From contig NC_014393.1 of assembly GCF_000145275.1 (NCBI RefSeq), positions 2,232,001 to 2,296,000 of the forward strand: a stretch of DNA of 64,000 bases. The letters run 5' to 3'. Under the pieces are notes generated by a model. It saw nothing but the letters and a program-made list of their open reading frames with translations, made no database searches and had not been told where the DNA came from. The DNA comes from Clostridium cellulovorans 743B (GTDB lineage: Bacteria > Bacillota > Clostridia > Clostridiales > Clostridiaceae). Both the position numbers and the translations under genes were made by a program. Positions within the stretch are counted from its first letter, which is position 1. Each line of letters starts with the position of its first letter. Of this stretch, positions 8,415 through 16,986 are shown piece after piece.

Positions 8415-9068
8415 ATGAGAAAATCTTTTGACATTAGTATTAAAGAATTACACAATGACCTATTAAGAATGGGTTGTGAAACTGAAAAACAAATTTATAA
8501 TGCAGTAAAAGCATTGCAAACTCAGGATATAAGCTTAGCTAATAAGGTTATAGCTGAGGACGATATTATTGATGAAATGCAGAAAGAAATTGATGATAAA
8601 GCCATAAGGCTTGTAGCTATGCAGAATCCTTTAGCTACTGATTTAAGAGATATTTTCTCTGCTACTAAAGTTAGTTCGGATTTAGAAAGAATGGCAGATC
8701 ATGCAGTGGATATTGCGAAAATCGCAAAAAAGCTTTCTAAAGAAAATTATATAAAAAAGCTTCTAGATATACCGGTTATGGCTGATTTAGTTGTAAAAAT
8801 GATTACAGATGGTGTAGATGCCTATATCAATGGAAATATGAAAGATGCATATGATATCGGTAAAAGAGACGATGATATAGATAGCTTCTATAAGAAGATT
8901 TTTGATGAGTTTTTGAGTTTAATAAAGACAGATACTGATAAATCAAACCAGGTTGCACAATTTTTATTTGTAGTAAAGTATTTAGAAAGAATTGCAGACC
9001 ATGTTACAAATATTTGTGAACAAACTATTTACGTATGTACTGGAAATTATAAAGACTTAAATGAATAA
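8415..9068 (+). CDS. phoU: Phosphate transport regulator PhoU (first copy)
   Basis: 217 residues, two PhoU three-helix repeats. Each repeat carries the metal-binding E(D)xxxD-type motif: DLERMADHAVDIAK around residue 96 and YLERIADHVTNICE near 200. PhoU links the Pst transporter to PhoR and keeps the kinase quiet when phosphate is plentiful. It is the last gene of the pstSCAB-phoU operon and is followed by a clear terminator. A second phoU lies at 11640. Confidence 0.93.
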   Translation: MRKSFDISIKELHNDLLRMGCETEKQIYNAVKALQTQDISLANKVIAEDDIIDEMQKEIDDKAIRLVAMQNPLATDLRDIFSATKVSSDLERMADHAVDIAKIAKKLSKENYIKKLLDIPVMADLVVKMITDGVDAYINGNMKDAYDIGKRDDDIDSFYKKIFDEFLSLIKTDTDKSNQVAQFLFVVKYLERIADHVTNICEQTIYVCTGNYKDLNE

Positions 9069-9076
9069 TTATTTTA

Positions 9077-9117
9077 GTGTGTTTTAATGAAAATTAGGAC
9101 ACGCTTTTTTCTTTTTT
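9077..9117 (+). terminator. Terminator of the pst-phoU operon
   Basis: GTGTGTTTTAAT (9077-9088) pairs with ATTAGGACACGC (9093-9104) with three G-U pairs, GAAA loop, followed by a 13-base T-rich run. Confidence 0.88.
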
Positions 9118-9445
9118 GTACAAATTGTAGAGAATGGATTTGGATAAAAATGCAAGTGTTAAAAGTAAGTAATAGCTGTTAAAAGAAATTAACAATTATT
9201 ACTTTTATGAGCCATATATGTAACAATTAAATTAATTACTATGGACCTTCAATGCAACATATAGCTACTATCAAAATAAAAAATATTTTCTTTAAGTATT
9301 GAATTATAATGTACAGCTATATAGCTGAGAAGATAAGTGAGGTTCTTTGGCAAATATCCTAAGTTACCGATAATCATAGTTTCAAACAAAAGATAAAAAT
9401 TATTAAGTGCATGCATTTTATAACTAACATTATGGAGGCATATTT
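9118..9445 (+). other. Long leader/intergenic region upstream of the chemoreceptor gene
   Basis: About 330 bases between the phoU terminator and the chemoreceptor start with no plausible ORF. It holds PhoP-box-like repeats at 9158-9203 (listed separately), a perfect 14-bp palindrome CAGCTATATAGCTG at 9314-9327, and the segment at 9337-9400, which looks structured but which I cannot fit to a known riboswitch. GGAGG at 9433 serves the gene. Confidence 0.4.
9158..9203 (+). promoter_or_regulatory. Candidate PhoP-box repeats upstream of the chemoreceptor
   Basis: GTTAAA 9158, GTAATA 9169, GTTAAA 9178, ATTAAC 9188 and ATTACT 9198 recur at 9-11 bp spacing, the same pattern and pitch seen before pstS. 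A good -10 box is not obvious, and AT-rich DNA produces such words by chance, so this is tentative. Confidence 0.4.
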
Positions 9446-11491
9446 ATGAAGAAAAAATCTAATGAAACAAAGAAGTCTAAGAGAAAAGGTAGAGTTAGAT
9501 CTATAAAAGTTAGATTAACTGCTTATTTTGGACTTTTATCCGCAGTTGGATCCATTATTATCATAATAATATCTTTAGCTTTATTTAGTAATAGTATTGA
9601 AAACAACTCAAAGAAATTACTTACGGATTTAGCAATACAAACTACAGAAACTATTGAAGAGAAAATCAATGGTCAACTTAATTCATTAGAAGTATTAGCG
9701 AATAATCCAAGTTTTAAGGACATGGATGTTAGTAAAAATGAAAAATTAAGCATTTTACAGAAAGAGGTTGATAGAACTGGAGTTATTAAAATAGGGATTG
9801 CTGATTTGAACGGCAATATTACTTATAATGATAGAATAACTAAAAATATAAGTGATACAGAATATTTTAAAACAGCTGTTGTTGGAAAAGCTGTTGTTAG
9901 TGAACCTATAATTGATACAGCTGTAAGAAATTCAGAGATTAACTACGCTGTTCCAATAAGAAATAAGGACAATAAGGTTAGTGGTGTACTTGTTGCTATG
10001 CGGAACGGAAATGATTTAAGTAATATAACAGATAATCTTATAATAGCAAATGGAGGAAGTGCGTTTATTATAAATAAACAAGGAACTCTTATTGCTCATG
10101 AAAACAAAAATCTAGTTTTTGATAGGATAAATCTTTTAGAAGATAAGTCAATAAATAAAGTCGGTGATTTAGGAATTGTTGCAAAGGACATGTTAAATAA
10201 TATTGCTGGTACAGATAAATATAAAAATAATGGTGTTCAATATATGATTGCATACTCTTCAATTAATAACACTGGTTGGTCTTTAGGAATAACTATGAGC
10301 AGAAATGAAGTTTTAAAAGAAGCACTTAATATCAGCTCATTGCTTATTGTTATAGCGATTATAATATTAGCGATATCCTCAATAGCTATATTATTGATAT
10401 CAAGGAGATTTTCAAAAATAATATATAGTAATGTATCTTATGTCCAAGAAATTGAACAAGGTGATTTAACAATTGATATAAATAAGAAACTTTTATCTAG
10501 AGATGACGAGCTAGGCGATATGTGTAGATCACTTAGTAATATGCAAGGTTCTCTTTTAAATATAATAAATCTAATAAGAGAAAATTCCAATAAAATTGAT
10601 GCTAGTTCAATTAATCTCTTTAAGTTATCTAATGAAGTATCTTTTGAATCCAGTACGGTTATTACTTCTATAGAAAGTGTATCAGAGATAGTAGATGATC
10701 AAAATAATCTTTTAAAAGATATAGTCTCTATATTAAACGTTTTTAATGAAGAATTCAAAAGAATGATTGAATCAATTGAGAAGATAGATACTAGTGCAAA
10801 GTATATAAAAGATCTTGCTGATGATAGTGGAAATGACATGGGCAACGTTGTAAGTTCACTTGATATAACTACAATTGAATTTAATAAGCTTGTTTCAAAA
10901 ATTGTTGAAGTTAATGAAAATGTTGAAAGTATTTCTCAAATAGCAAAATTAATAGACGAGCTGTCTAAACAAATTAACTTATTATCATTAAATGCATCAA
11001 TTGAGGCTGCTAGAGCTGGCGTACATGGACGTGGGTTTGATGTGGTTGCAAAGGAAATACGAAAGCTTGCAGATGTAAGCAATGACTCAGCAGGTAATAT
11101 TAATAATATAATTAATAAGATCGTAAATGATACAAAAGCTATGGTAAGTACTACAAAAGAAGTAAGTGATGAGTTAGATGTGCAGAAGGATAATATCCAT
11201 TTAGCTTTAAAATCCTTTGTTACAATAATCAAATCAGTAGATACAATACACCCACAAATAGAAAAGACTATAGAAGTATTAGAAGCTGTAGAATCAGAAA
11301 AAGAGCAGATATTAGAAAAAATCTTTAGGACTACGGATTTGTCTGAAGAAATACTTATGAAGACTATCAATATAAAAACTTCTTCCGATAATGTCAATAT
11401 GGCAAGCAAAAAAGTAGATAGTTCTTCAAACGATTTAACTTCTCTTACTAATGAAATGAGAGAGATAGTTAATTATTTCGATGTAAAGTAG
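9446..11491 (+). CDS. Methyl-accepting chemotaxis protein with extracytoplasmic Cache-type sensor
   Basis: 681 residues. Membrane segments lie at about 27-48 and 296-315 and enclose a roughly 245-residue double-Cache-like sensor (GIADLNGNITYND, NYAVPIRN, NKQGTLIAHENKN). A HAMP domain (about 318-370) and a cytoplasmic coiled-coil follow. The signalling tip, about residues 503-545, reads INLLSLNASIEAARAG and VVAKEIRKLAD. It signals to CheA/CheW at the cell pole. Oddities: Val526 replaces the usual Glu of the AARAGE turn, and no chemotaxis genes are nearby. It sits between two phoU genes, with possible PhoP boxes upstream. The ligand is unknown; a link to phosphate is an inference from position. 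Confidence 0.9.
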   Translation: MKKKSNETKKSKRKGRVRSIKVRLTAYFGLLSAVGSIIIIIISLALFSNSIENNSKKLLTDLAIQTTETIEEKINGQLNSLEVLANNPSFKDMDVSKNEKLSILQKEVDRTGVIKIGIADLNGNITYNDRITKNISDTEYFKTAVVGKAVVSEPIIDTAVRNSEINYAVPIRNKDNKVSGVLVAMRNGNDLSNITDNLIIANGGSAFIINKQGTLIAHENKNLVFDRINLLEDKSINKVGDLGIVAKDMLNNIAGTDKYKNNGVQYMIAYSSINNTGWSLGITMSRNEVLKEALNISSLLIVIAIIILAISSIAILLISRRFSKIIYSNVSYVQEIEQGDLTIDINKKLLSRDDELGDMCRSLSNMQGSLLNIINLIRENSNKIDASSINLFKLSNEVSFESSTVITSIESVSEIVDDQNNLLKDIVSILNVFNEEFKRMIESIEKIDTSAKYIKDLADDSGNDMGNVVSSLDITTIEFNKLVSKIVEVNENVESISQIAKLIDELSKQINLLSLNASIEAARAGVHGRGFDVVAKEIRKLADVSNDSAGNINNIINKIVNDTKAMVSTTKEVSDELDVQKDNIHLALKSFVTIIKSVDTIHPQIEKTIEVLEAVESEKEQILEKIFRTTDLSEEILMKTINIKTSSDNVNMASKKVDSSSNDLTSLTNEMREIVNYFDVK

Positions 11492-11639
11492 AAGTATATT
11501 TTATAAGTAATAACTAAATAATATATATATAATTACTATATTTAACTTTCTATAATTATTTATTACAAAAATAATGTGATATTTTCAAGTTATACATAAT
11601 ATAGTTACAAATCAAACGACTAAATGGAGTGATAAGCAT

Positions 11640-12293
11640 ATGCTAAAATCTTTTGATATAAGTGTAAAAAACCTTCATAAGGATTTATTAGAAATGTCTG
11701 ATGCTACAAAAGAACAAATAAGTTTAGCTGTAACTGCATTAGTAAATCATGATTCAGCATTGGCGATTAAAGTTATGGACAGTGACGATGTTATTGATAA
11801 TCTACAGAAGGAAATAGACGACAAAGCTATAAGATTAATCGCAATGCAAAATCCTATGGCAACAGACTTGAGAGGAGTTTTTTCTGCTACCAAAGTAGCC
11901 TCAGATCTAGAACGTATGGCTGATTATGCTGTTGATATAGCAAAGATTTCTGTTAGATATCAAGATGAAGGGTTTCATAAGATACTACAAAATATTCAGA
12001 AAATGACTGGGTTGGTTTGTGATATGATAGGTGAAGGTGTAAATGCTTATTTAAATACTAATGTAGATGATTCTTATACAATCTGCAAAAAGGATGACGA
12101 AGTTGATGATATCTTTAGAGATATCTTTGGAGAGGTATTAGGTATAATAGCGAGGGGAGATAACGCTACAGAACAGTTACCACAATTACTATTTGTATGC
12201 AAATATTTAGAGAGAGCTGCTGACCATGTTACTAATATATGTGAGAATACCATTTATCTTGTAACGGGAGTGTATCTAGATTTGAATAAATAG
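11640..12293 (+). CDS. PhoU family protein (second copy)
   Basis: 217 residues, same length and domain plan as the first PhoU at 8415, clearly a paralogue (for example shared DDKAIRLxAMQNPxATDLR). The first metal motif reads DLERMADYAVDIAK, with Tyr96 where the first copy has His96; the acidic residues are kept. The second motif LERAADHVTNICE is intact. It follows the chemoreceptor after 148 bases and has its own GGAGTGAT site, but I see no clear promoter. It could act in a PhoR-independent branch of phosphate control or regulate the chemoreceptor; neither is shown by the sequence. Confidence 0.88.
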   Translation: MLKSFDISVKNLHKDLLEMSDATKEQISLAVTALVNHDSALAIKVMDSDDVIDNLQKEIDDKAIRLIAMQNPMATDLRGVFSATKVASDLERMADYAVDIAKISVRYQDEGFHKILQNIQKMTGLVCDMIGEGVNAYLNTNVDDSYTICKKDDEVDDIFRDIFGEVLGIIARGDNATEQLPQLLFVCKYLERAADHVTNICENTIYLVTGVYLDLNK

Positions 12294-12357
12294 GAGTTGG
12301 GCATTAAGTTGCCTTACTTCTTTTTTAGTTTTATACAAGTTATTAGTAAATCATTTC

Positions 12358-12387
12358 TTGACTATCTTTAAGAAATAATGTTATAGT
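12358..12387 (+). promoter_or_regulatory. SigA-type promoter of the DUF512-der operon
   Basis: TTGACT (12358-12363), 18-bp spacer, TATAGT (12382-12387), about 37 bases before the GTG start. Confidence 0.55.
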
Positions 12388-12424
12388 ACATATTGACTTA
12401 ATATACCTAAAAGTAGGTGAGAAC

Positions 12425-13756
12425 GTGAGAAATATTATCAGTAAAGTCGATAAAGATAGTATCGGTGAAGAAGTCGGTATTGAAGCAGGGGATAAACTGC
12501 TATTGATTAACGACACAGAGGTAAAAGATATTATAGATTATAAGTATCTCATAGTGGATGAAGATGTTGTCATTACTATTGAAAAAGCTGATGGTGAGAT
12601 ATGGGATATAGAAATTGAGAAGGAATTTGGAGAGGATATAGGATTAGAATTTAAAGAGGGTATAATGGATAAGCCTATGAGCTGCCATAATAAATGTATA
12701 TTCTGTTTTATAGATCAATTACCAAAGGGTATGAGAGAAACACTATATTTTAAAGATGATGATTCTAGATTATCATTTTTACAAGGGAATTTTATAACCT
12801 TAACTAATATGAAGGATGATGACATAGATAGAATAATACGTTACAGAATTAGTCCAATAAACGTTTCTGTACATACAACTAATCCAGAACTAAGAAGAGA
12901 AATGTTAAACAATAGATTTGCTGGGGAACTTATGGAAAAGCTTAAAAAGCTAGCAGATGCAGGGATAACTATTAATACTCAAATAGTACTTTGTCCAGAA
13001 ATAAATAATGGAGAAGAGCTAGTTAGAACTATTAATGACTTATATAGTTTATATCCAGCTGTAAGAAATGTTGCAGCAGTTCCTATTGGTATTACAAAGT
13101 TTAGAGAAGGATTAAAGGAACTGAAAGTTTATGATAAGGAATCTGCAAATAGTGAGATAGAAACAGTTAACAAATTGCAAGAACAATTTTATAAAGAGAT
13201 TGGAGAGCCTTTTATTAGGTTGTCTGATGAATTTTATATTTTAGCAGAAAAGACTATTCCGGAAAAAGAGTTTTATAGTGAATTCGAACAGTTAGAAGAT
13301 GGAATTGGTGTTATAAGGATGTTCAGAGATAACATTGAAGATGCTGTTGATAGTTTAAAAGATAACATATGTGGGCATTTTACAATACCAACAGGAGTAT
13401 CTGCGTATAAGGAGATACAGGAAGCTGCTTTAAAAATTATGAAGAAGAGTCCTAAGGTTAGAATAGACGTAGTTAAGATTATTAATAATTACTTTGGTGA
13501 AACTATTACTGTTACAGGACTTATAACAGGAACTGATTTAATAAATCAGCTTAAGGGTAAAGATGTGGGTACTCTTATTATGAGTAATGTGATGTTTAGA
13601 AAAGGTTATGAACTTGGTGATTATGAAGACAATATTATGTTAGATAACTATACCATAGGTGATATACAAAATACATTAGGTACAACAGTAAAAATTACTG
13701 ATTATACCGGAGAAGATTTAATAGAAATAATTAACGAAAATAGTCAGGAGGAATAA
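12425..13756 (+). CDS. DUF512 protein: PDZ domain plus radical-SAM-like core
   Basis: 443 residues. An N-terminal PDZ-like domain (about 1-70, EEVGIEAGDKLLLIND) is followed by Cys87-x3-Cys91-x2-Cys94 in the segment SCHNKCIFCFIDQLPKGMR, the 4Fe-4S motif of radical SAM enzymes. The C-terminal DUF512 region contains FAVP-like VAAVPIGITKFR and a C-terminal TGEDLIEI. GTG start with AGGTGAG before it. The family is conserved in Clostridia and regularly sits directly upstream of der, here with only 2 bases between. The reaction and substrate are unknown; a role in ribosome or translation factor maturation is suggested only by the neighbour. Confidence 0.85.
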   Translation: MRNIISKVDKDSIGEEVGIEAGDKLLLINDTEVKDIIDYKYLIVDEDVVITIEKADGEIWDIEIEKEFGEDIGLEFKEGIMDKPMSCHNKCIFCFIDQLPKGMRETLYFKDDDSRLSFLQGNFITLTNMKDDDIDRIIRYRISPINVSVHTTNPELRREMLNNRFAGELMEKLKKLADAGITINTQIVLCPEINNGEELVRTINDLYSLYPAVRNVAAVPIGITKFREGLKELKVYDKESANSEIETVNKLQEQFYKEIGEPFIRLSDEFYILAEKTIPEKEFYSEFEQLEDGIGVIRMFRDNIEDAVDSLKDNICGHFTIPTGVSAYKEIQEAALKIMKKSPKVRIDVVKIINNYFGETITVTGLITGTDLINQLKGKDVGTLIMSNVMFRKGYELGDYEDNIMLDNYTIGDIQNTLGTTVKITDYTGEDLIEIINENSQEE

Positions 13757-13758
13757 TA

Positions 13759-15075
13759 ATGGGAAAACCGATTGTAGCTATAGTAGGAAGACCAAATGTC
13801 GGTAAATCTACTTTATTTAATAAATTAGCAGGGAAAAGAATTGCCATTGTAGAAGATAAGCCAGGAGTAACTCGTGATAGAATATATGCTAGCTCTGAGT
13901 GGGTTGGACAGGAGTTTACTATAATTGATACTGGTGGTATAGAGCCGAAATCTGATGATATAATTTTAGCTCAAATGAGAAGGCAGGCACTTATAGCTAT
14001 AGAAACAGCTAATGTAATCATCTTTATTGTAGATGGAAAAAGCGGACTTACAGATACAGACAGAGAAGTTGCTCAAATGCTTAGAAAAAGTAAGAAATCA
14101 ATTGTTCTTGCTGTTAATAAAGTTGATAGTATTAAAGAAGAAGAAAATAAATTTGAATTCTACAATTTAGGTCTTGGAGACCCTGTAGCAATCTCTGCTT
14201 CTCAAGGTCTTGGACTTGGAGATATGCTAGATATGGTTGTTGATAATTTTAAAGATATTAGTAATGATGAAGCGTCAGAAGAATACATAAAAATTGCAAT
14301 GATTGGAAAACCAAATGTAGGGAAGTCTTCGCTGATAAATAAATTATTAGGAGAAGAAAGAAATATAGTAAGTAACATCCCAGGAACCACGAGAGATGCT
14401 ATAGATAGTCCTCTTGAAACAGAAATAGGTAAGTTTATGCTTATCGACACTGCTGGTCTTAGACGTAAGAGTAAGGTTAAAGAGGAAATTGAAAGATATA
14501 GTGTTATAAGAACCTTAACAGCAATAGAAAGAGCTGATGTATGCATCCTTATGTTAGATGCAACTGAAGAATTATCAGAGCAAGATGAGAAGATAATTGG
14601 ATATGCTCATGAACTTAATAAAGCAATAATGGTTATAGTGAACAAATGGGATCTTATTGAAAAAGATGATAAGACTATGAAGAAATTCACTGATGATCTT
14701 AGATTTAAATTATCATTTATGAATTATGCTCCATACTTATTTATTTCTGCATTAAGTGGCCAAAGAGTACATAAGGTATTAGAGTTAGCTAAAAAGTGCT
14801 ATGACAATTATTCTAAGCGTATAGCAACAGGAGTTTTAAATGATGTTATTAGTGAAGCAGTATTAAGACAAGAGCCACCAGTAACACACGGAAAAAGGCT
14901 TAAGATATTTTACGCAACTCAAGTTGATGTTAAACCACCAACCTTTGTTTTCTTTGTAAATGATTCTAGTGCATTACATTACTCTTATGAAAGATATTTA
15001 AACAATCAATTAAGAGAAAATTTTGATTTTGAGGGGACTGGAATAAAAACTATTTTTAGAGAAAGAAAAGAATAA
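13759..15075 (+). CDS. der: Ribosome biogenesis GTPase Der (EngA)
   Basis: 438 residues, the standard length. Two tandem GTPase domains: the first with G1 GRPNVGKST (10-18), DTGG and NKVD; the second with GKPNVGKSS (about 182), DTAG and NKWD. The C-terminal KH-like domain (about 350-438) contains VTHGKRLKIFYATQ and PPTFVFFVN. It acts in late assembly of the 50S subunit. GGAGG precedes the ATG. A terminator follows; plsY and gpsA, which follow der in many relatives, are absent here. Confidence 0.96.
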   Translation: MGKPIVAIVGRPNVGKSTLFNKLAGKRIAIVEDKPGVTRDRIYASSEWVGQEFTIIDTGGIEPKSDDIILAQMRRQALIAIETANVIIFIVDGKSGLTDTDREVAQMLRKSKKSIVLAVNKVDSIKEEENKFEFYNLGLGDPVAISASQGLGLGDMLDMVVDNFKDISNDEASEEYIKIAMIGKPNVGKSSLINKLLGEERNIVSNIPGTTRDAIDSPLETEIGKFMLIDTAGLRRKSKVKEEIERYSVIRTLTAIERADVCILMLDATEELSEQDEKIIGYAHELNKAIMVIVNKWDLIEKDDKTMKKFTDDLRFKLSFMNYAPYLFISALSGQRVHKVLELAKKCYDNYSKRIATGVLNDVISEAVLRQEPPVTHGKRLKIFYATQVDVKPPTFVFFVNDSSALHYSYERYLNNQLRENFDFEGTGIKTIFRERKE

Positions 15076-15112
15076 TATTTAATGATAAAAATCATATAAT
15101 TAAATATATTAG

Positions 15113-15150
15113 AGTATGGTTATGCATTAATTGTATAACCATACTTTTTT
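15113..15150 (+). terminator. Terminator after der
   Basis: AGTATGGTTAT (15113-15123) pairs perfectly with ATAACCATACT (15135-15145), 11-base loop, then six T residues. Confidence 0.9.
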
Positions 15151-15382
15151 GCTATTTATATAAAAATATACTTATTTTTGTATCTTAGAAAAGGATTGAT
15201 ATGCGTGATATGCTTTGAACTTTTGGTTTTAAGAATTTTATAAAAGTAAAGAAGATATAAATCTATAACAATAATTAAAATAAATAAAAAAATCTTTAAG
15301 AAAAATTTCTCAATAAGTAATTAATGTTGTATAGGACTAATATATATATAATGTTAGTATTAGAAAATGGGAGGGAAGGTTT
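15151..15382 (+). other. AT-rich spoIVA upstream region
   Basis: With the der terminator this makes a 307-base stretch without a gene. It is very AT-rich and must hold the spoIVA promoter, expected to depend on SigE, but I cannot find a match to both SigE boxes. GGGAGGGAAG at 15370-15379 is the spoIVA ribosome binding site. Confidence 0.4.
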
Positions 15383-16861
15383 TTGGAAAACTTCGATATA
15401 TATAAGGATATAGCCGACAGAACCCAAGGGGATATTTATGTAGGAGTTGTTGGACCTGTTAGAACAGGAAAATCTTCTTTTATCAAAAGATTTATGGATT
15501 TAATGGTTTTGCCTAATATTGAAAATGCCTATAAAAAAGAAAGGGCTAAGGATGAATTACCACAAAGTGGTTCAGGCAAAAGTATCCATACTATGGAACC
15601 TAAATTCGTACCAAATGAAGCTGTACCGATTTCTTTAGCAGATGGTTTAAATTTCAAGGTAAGAATGGTGGATTGTGTTGGCTATATTGTTAAAGGTGCT
15701 TATGGATATGAAGAGGATTCAAAACCTAAGATGGTAACAACCCCCTGGTCGGAAAAGGAGATGCCTTTTGAGTTAGCAGCAGAGATTGGAACAAAGAAAG
15801 TTATAAATGATCATTCAACTATAGGTATAGTAGTTACGACAGACGGTTCTATTGCAGGAATAACAAGAGAAGAATATGTAGATGCAGAAGAGCGTGTTGT
15901 AAGTGAACTAAAAAACATTAATAAACCATTTATCATTGTATTAAATACAACTAATGTTTTTAGTCCAGAAGCTGTTAACCTAAAAAAAGAGTTAGAAGAA
16001 AAGTATGATACTCCAGTTCAGCTTGTAGATGTAGTAAATATGCAACAAGAAGATATTACAAATATCTTTAATAAAATACTAAAGGAATTCCCAGTAAAAG
16101 AAATAAACATTGATATGCCTGAATGGATAGAAAAATTAGAAGTTTCACACTGGTTAAAATCAAATTTCTTGAACATAATAAAAGATTTGAGTAAGAGTAT
16201 ATCAAAAGTAAGAGATGTAAGAAATTCTCTAGAAGCTTTTGAGACACTTGATTTCTTAGATTCTTCAAAAGTTGAAGAAATGAATATGGGTGATGGAACT
16301 GCAAGAATTGTCTTTAAACCTAAAAAGAGCGTATTTTATAATGTACTAAGTGAAGCTTGTGGATTTGAGATAGCTAACGAAAGCCATTTATTATCAACAA
16401 TTAAAGATTTTTATAAAGCAAAGGTGGAATATGACAAGATAGAAAAAGCTTTAAATGATGTAAAAGAAAGCGGTTATGGATTAGTTGCACCACAACTTAC
16501 AGAAATGAAGCTTGAGGAGCCTGAGTTTGTAAAACAAGGTGGAAAATACGTAGTTAAGCTTAAAGCAAGTGCTCCTAGTTTGCACTTAATTAGAACTAAT
16601 GTGCAAACAGAGATTTCTCCAATAATGGGCTCTGCAAAAGAAAGTGAAGAAATGTATCAATCCTTGCAGAAACAATTCGAAGATGATGCTTCTAAGATAT
16701 GGGAAAGTAATATCTTTGGTAAATCATTAGAAGTATTAGTGAAGGAAGGACTTCAAAATAAGTTGTTTAAGATGCCAGAGGATGTGCAATTTAAGATTCA
16801 AAAGACCTTAGAGAAGATGATAAATGAAGGTAATGCAGGCCTAATTTGTATTATACTATGA
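15383..16861 (+). CDS. spoIVA: Stage IV sporulation protein A, spore-coat morphogenetic ATPase
   Basis: 492 residues, the same length as Bacillus SpoIVA. The N-terminal ATPase domain has Walker A GPVRTGKSS (about 24-32), switch segment RMVDCVGY and VLNTTNV. The C-terminal part carries helical middle and assembly regions, ending in GNAGLICIIL. SpoIVA polymerises with ATP hydrolysis into the basement layer of the coat around the forespore. The start is a TTG at 15383 after GGGAGGG; the typical N-terminus ENFDIYKDIADRTQGDIY supports it. SpoVM, the peptide that anchors SpoIVA to the forespore membrane, is also in this window (35619). Confidence 0.96.
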   Translation: MENFDIYKDIADRTQGDIYVGVVGPVRTGKSSFIKRFMDLMVLPNIENAYKKERAKDELPQSGSGKSIHTMEPKFVPNEAVPISLADGLNFKVRMVDCVGYIVKGAYGYEEDSKPKMVTTPWSEKEMPFELAAEIGTKKVINDHSTIGIVVTTDGSIAGITREEYVDAEERVVSELKNINKPFIIVLNTTNVFSPEAVNLKKELEEKYDTPVQLVDVVNMQQEDITNIFNKILKEFPVKEINIDMPEWIEKLEVSHWLKSNFLNIIKDLSKSISKVRDVRNSLEAFETLDFLDSSKVEEMNMGDGTARIVFKPKKSVFYNVLSEACGFEIANESHLLSTIKDFYKAKVEYDKIEKALNDVKESGYGLVAPQLTEMKLEEPEFVKQGGKYVVKLKASAPSLHLIRTNVQTEISPIMGSAKESEEMYQSLQKQFEDDASKIWESNIFGKSLEVLVKEGLQNKLFKMPEDVQFKIQKTLEKMINEGNAGLICIIL

Positions 16862-16896
16862 AAATAATTTTGCTAAGGTAGGAATGGACAGAAAGT

Positions 16897-16981
16897 AAAG
16901 AGGTTTTATCAAGATGAAAGTGTTAATTTAAAGCTAAATTGTGCTTTAAGCTTAAGGACTTCATTTGATAAACCTCTTTAT
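16897..16981. terminator. Bidirectional terminator between spoIVA and the dipeptidase gene
   Basis: Outer arms AAAGAGGTTTTATCAAGATG (from 16897) and the region ending at 16979 pair over about 20 bp with small bulges, with an inner TTAAAGC/GCTTTAA stem. A and T runs on the two sides allow use by both converging genes. Confidence 0.7.
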
Positions 16982-16986
16982 TTTTA

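Noticed and set aside
9337..9400. Possible SigD (flagellar) promoter ending in ACCGATAA
   Set aside because: The -10-like ACCGATAA has no TAAA-type -35 at the needed 15-bp distance.
9300..9445. Possible cyclic-di-GMP (GEMM) riboswitch before the chemoreceptor
   Set aside because: GGCAAA and TTACCGAT words are present, but the paired stems and the second conserved strand in between are not.
10936..11409. 157-codon reverse-strand ORF inside the chemoreceptor gene
   Set aside because: Antisense shadow of a well-supported coding region; its translation has no recognisable domain and no ribosome binding site.
11540..11612. PhoP boxes upstream of the second phoU
   Set aside because: TTTAAC and TTACAA words occur but without the regular 10-11 bp pitch seen before pstS.
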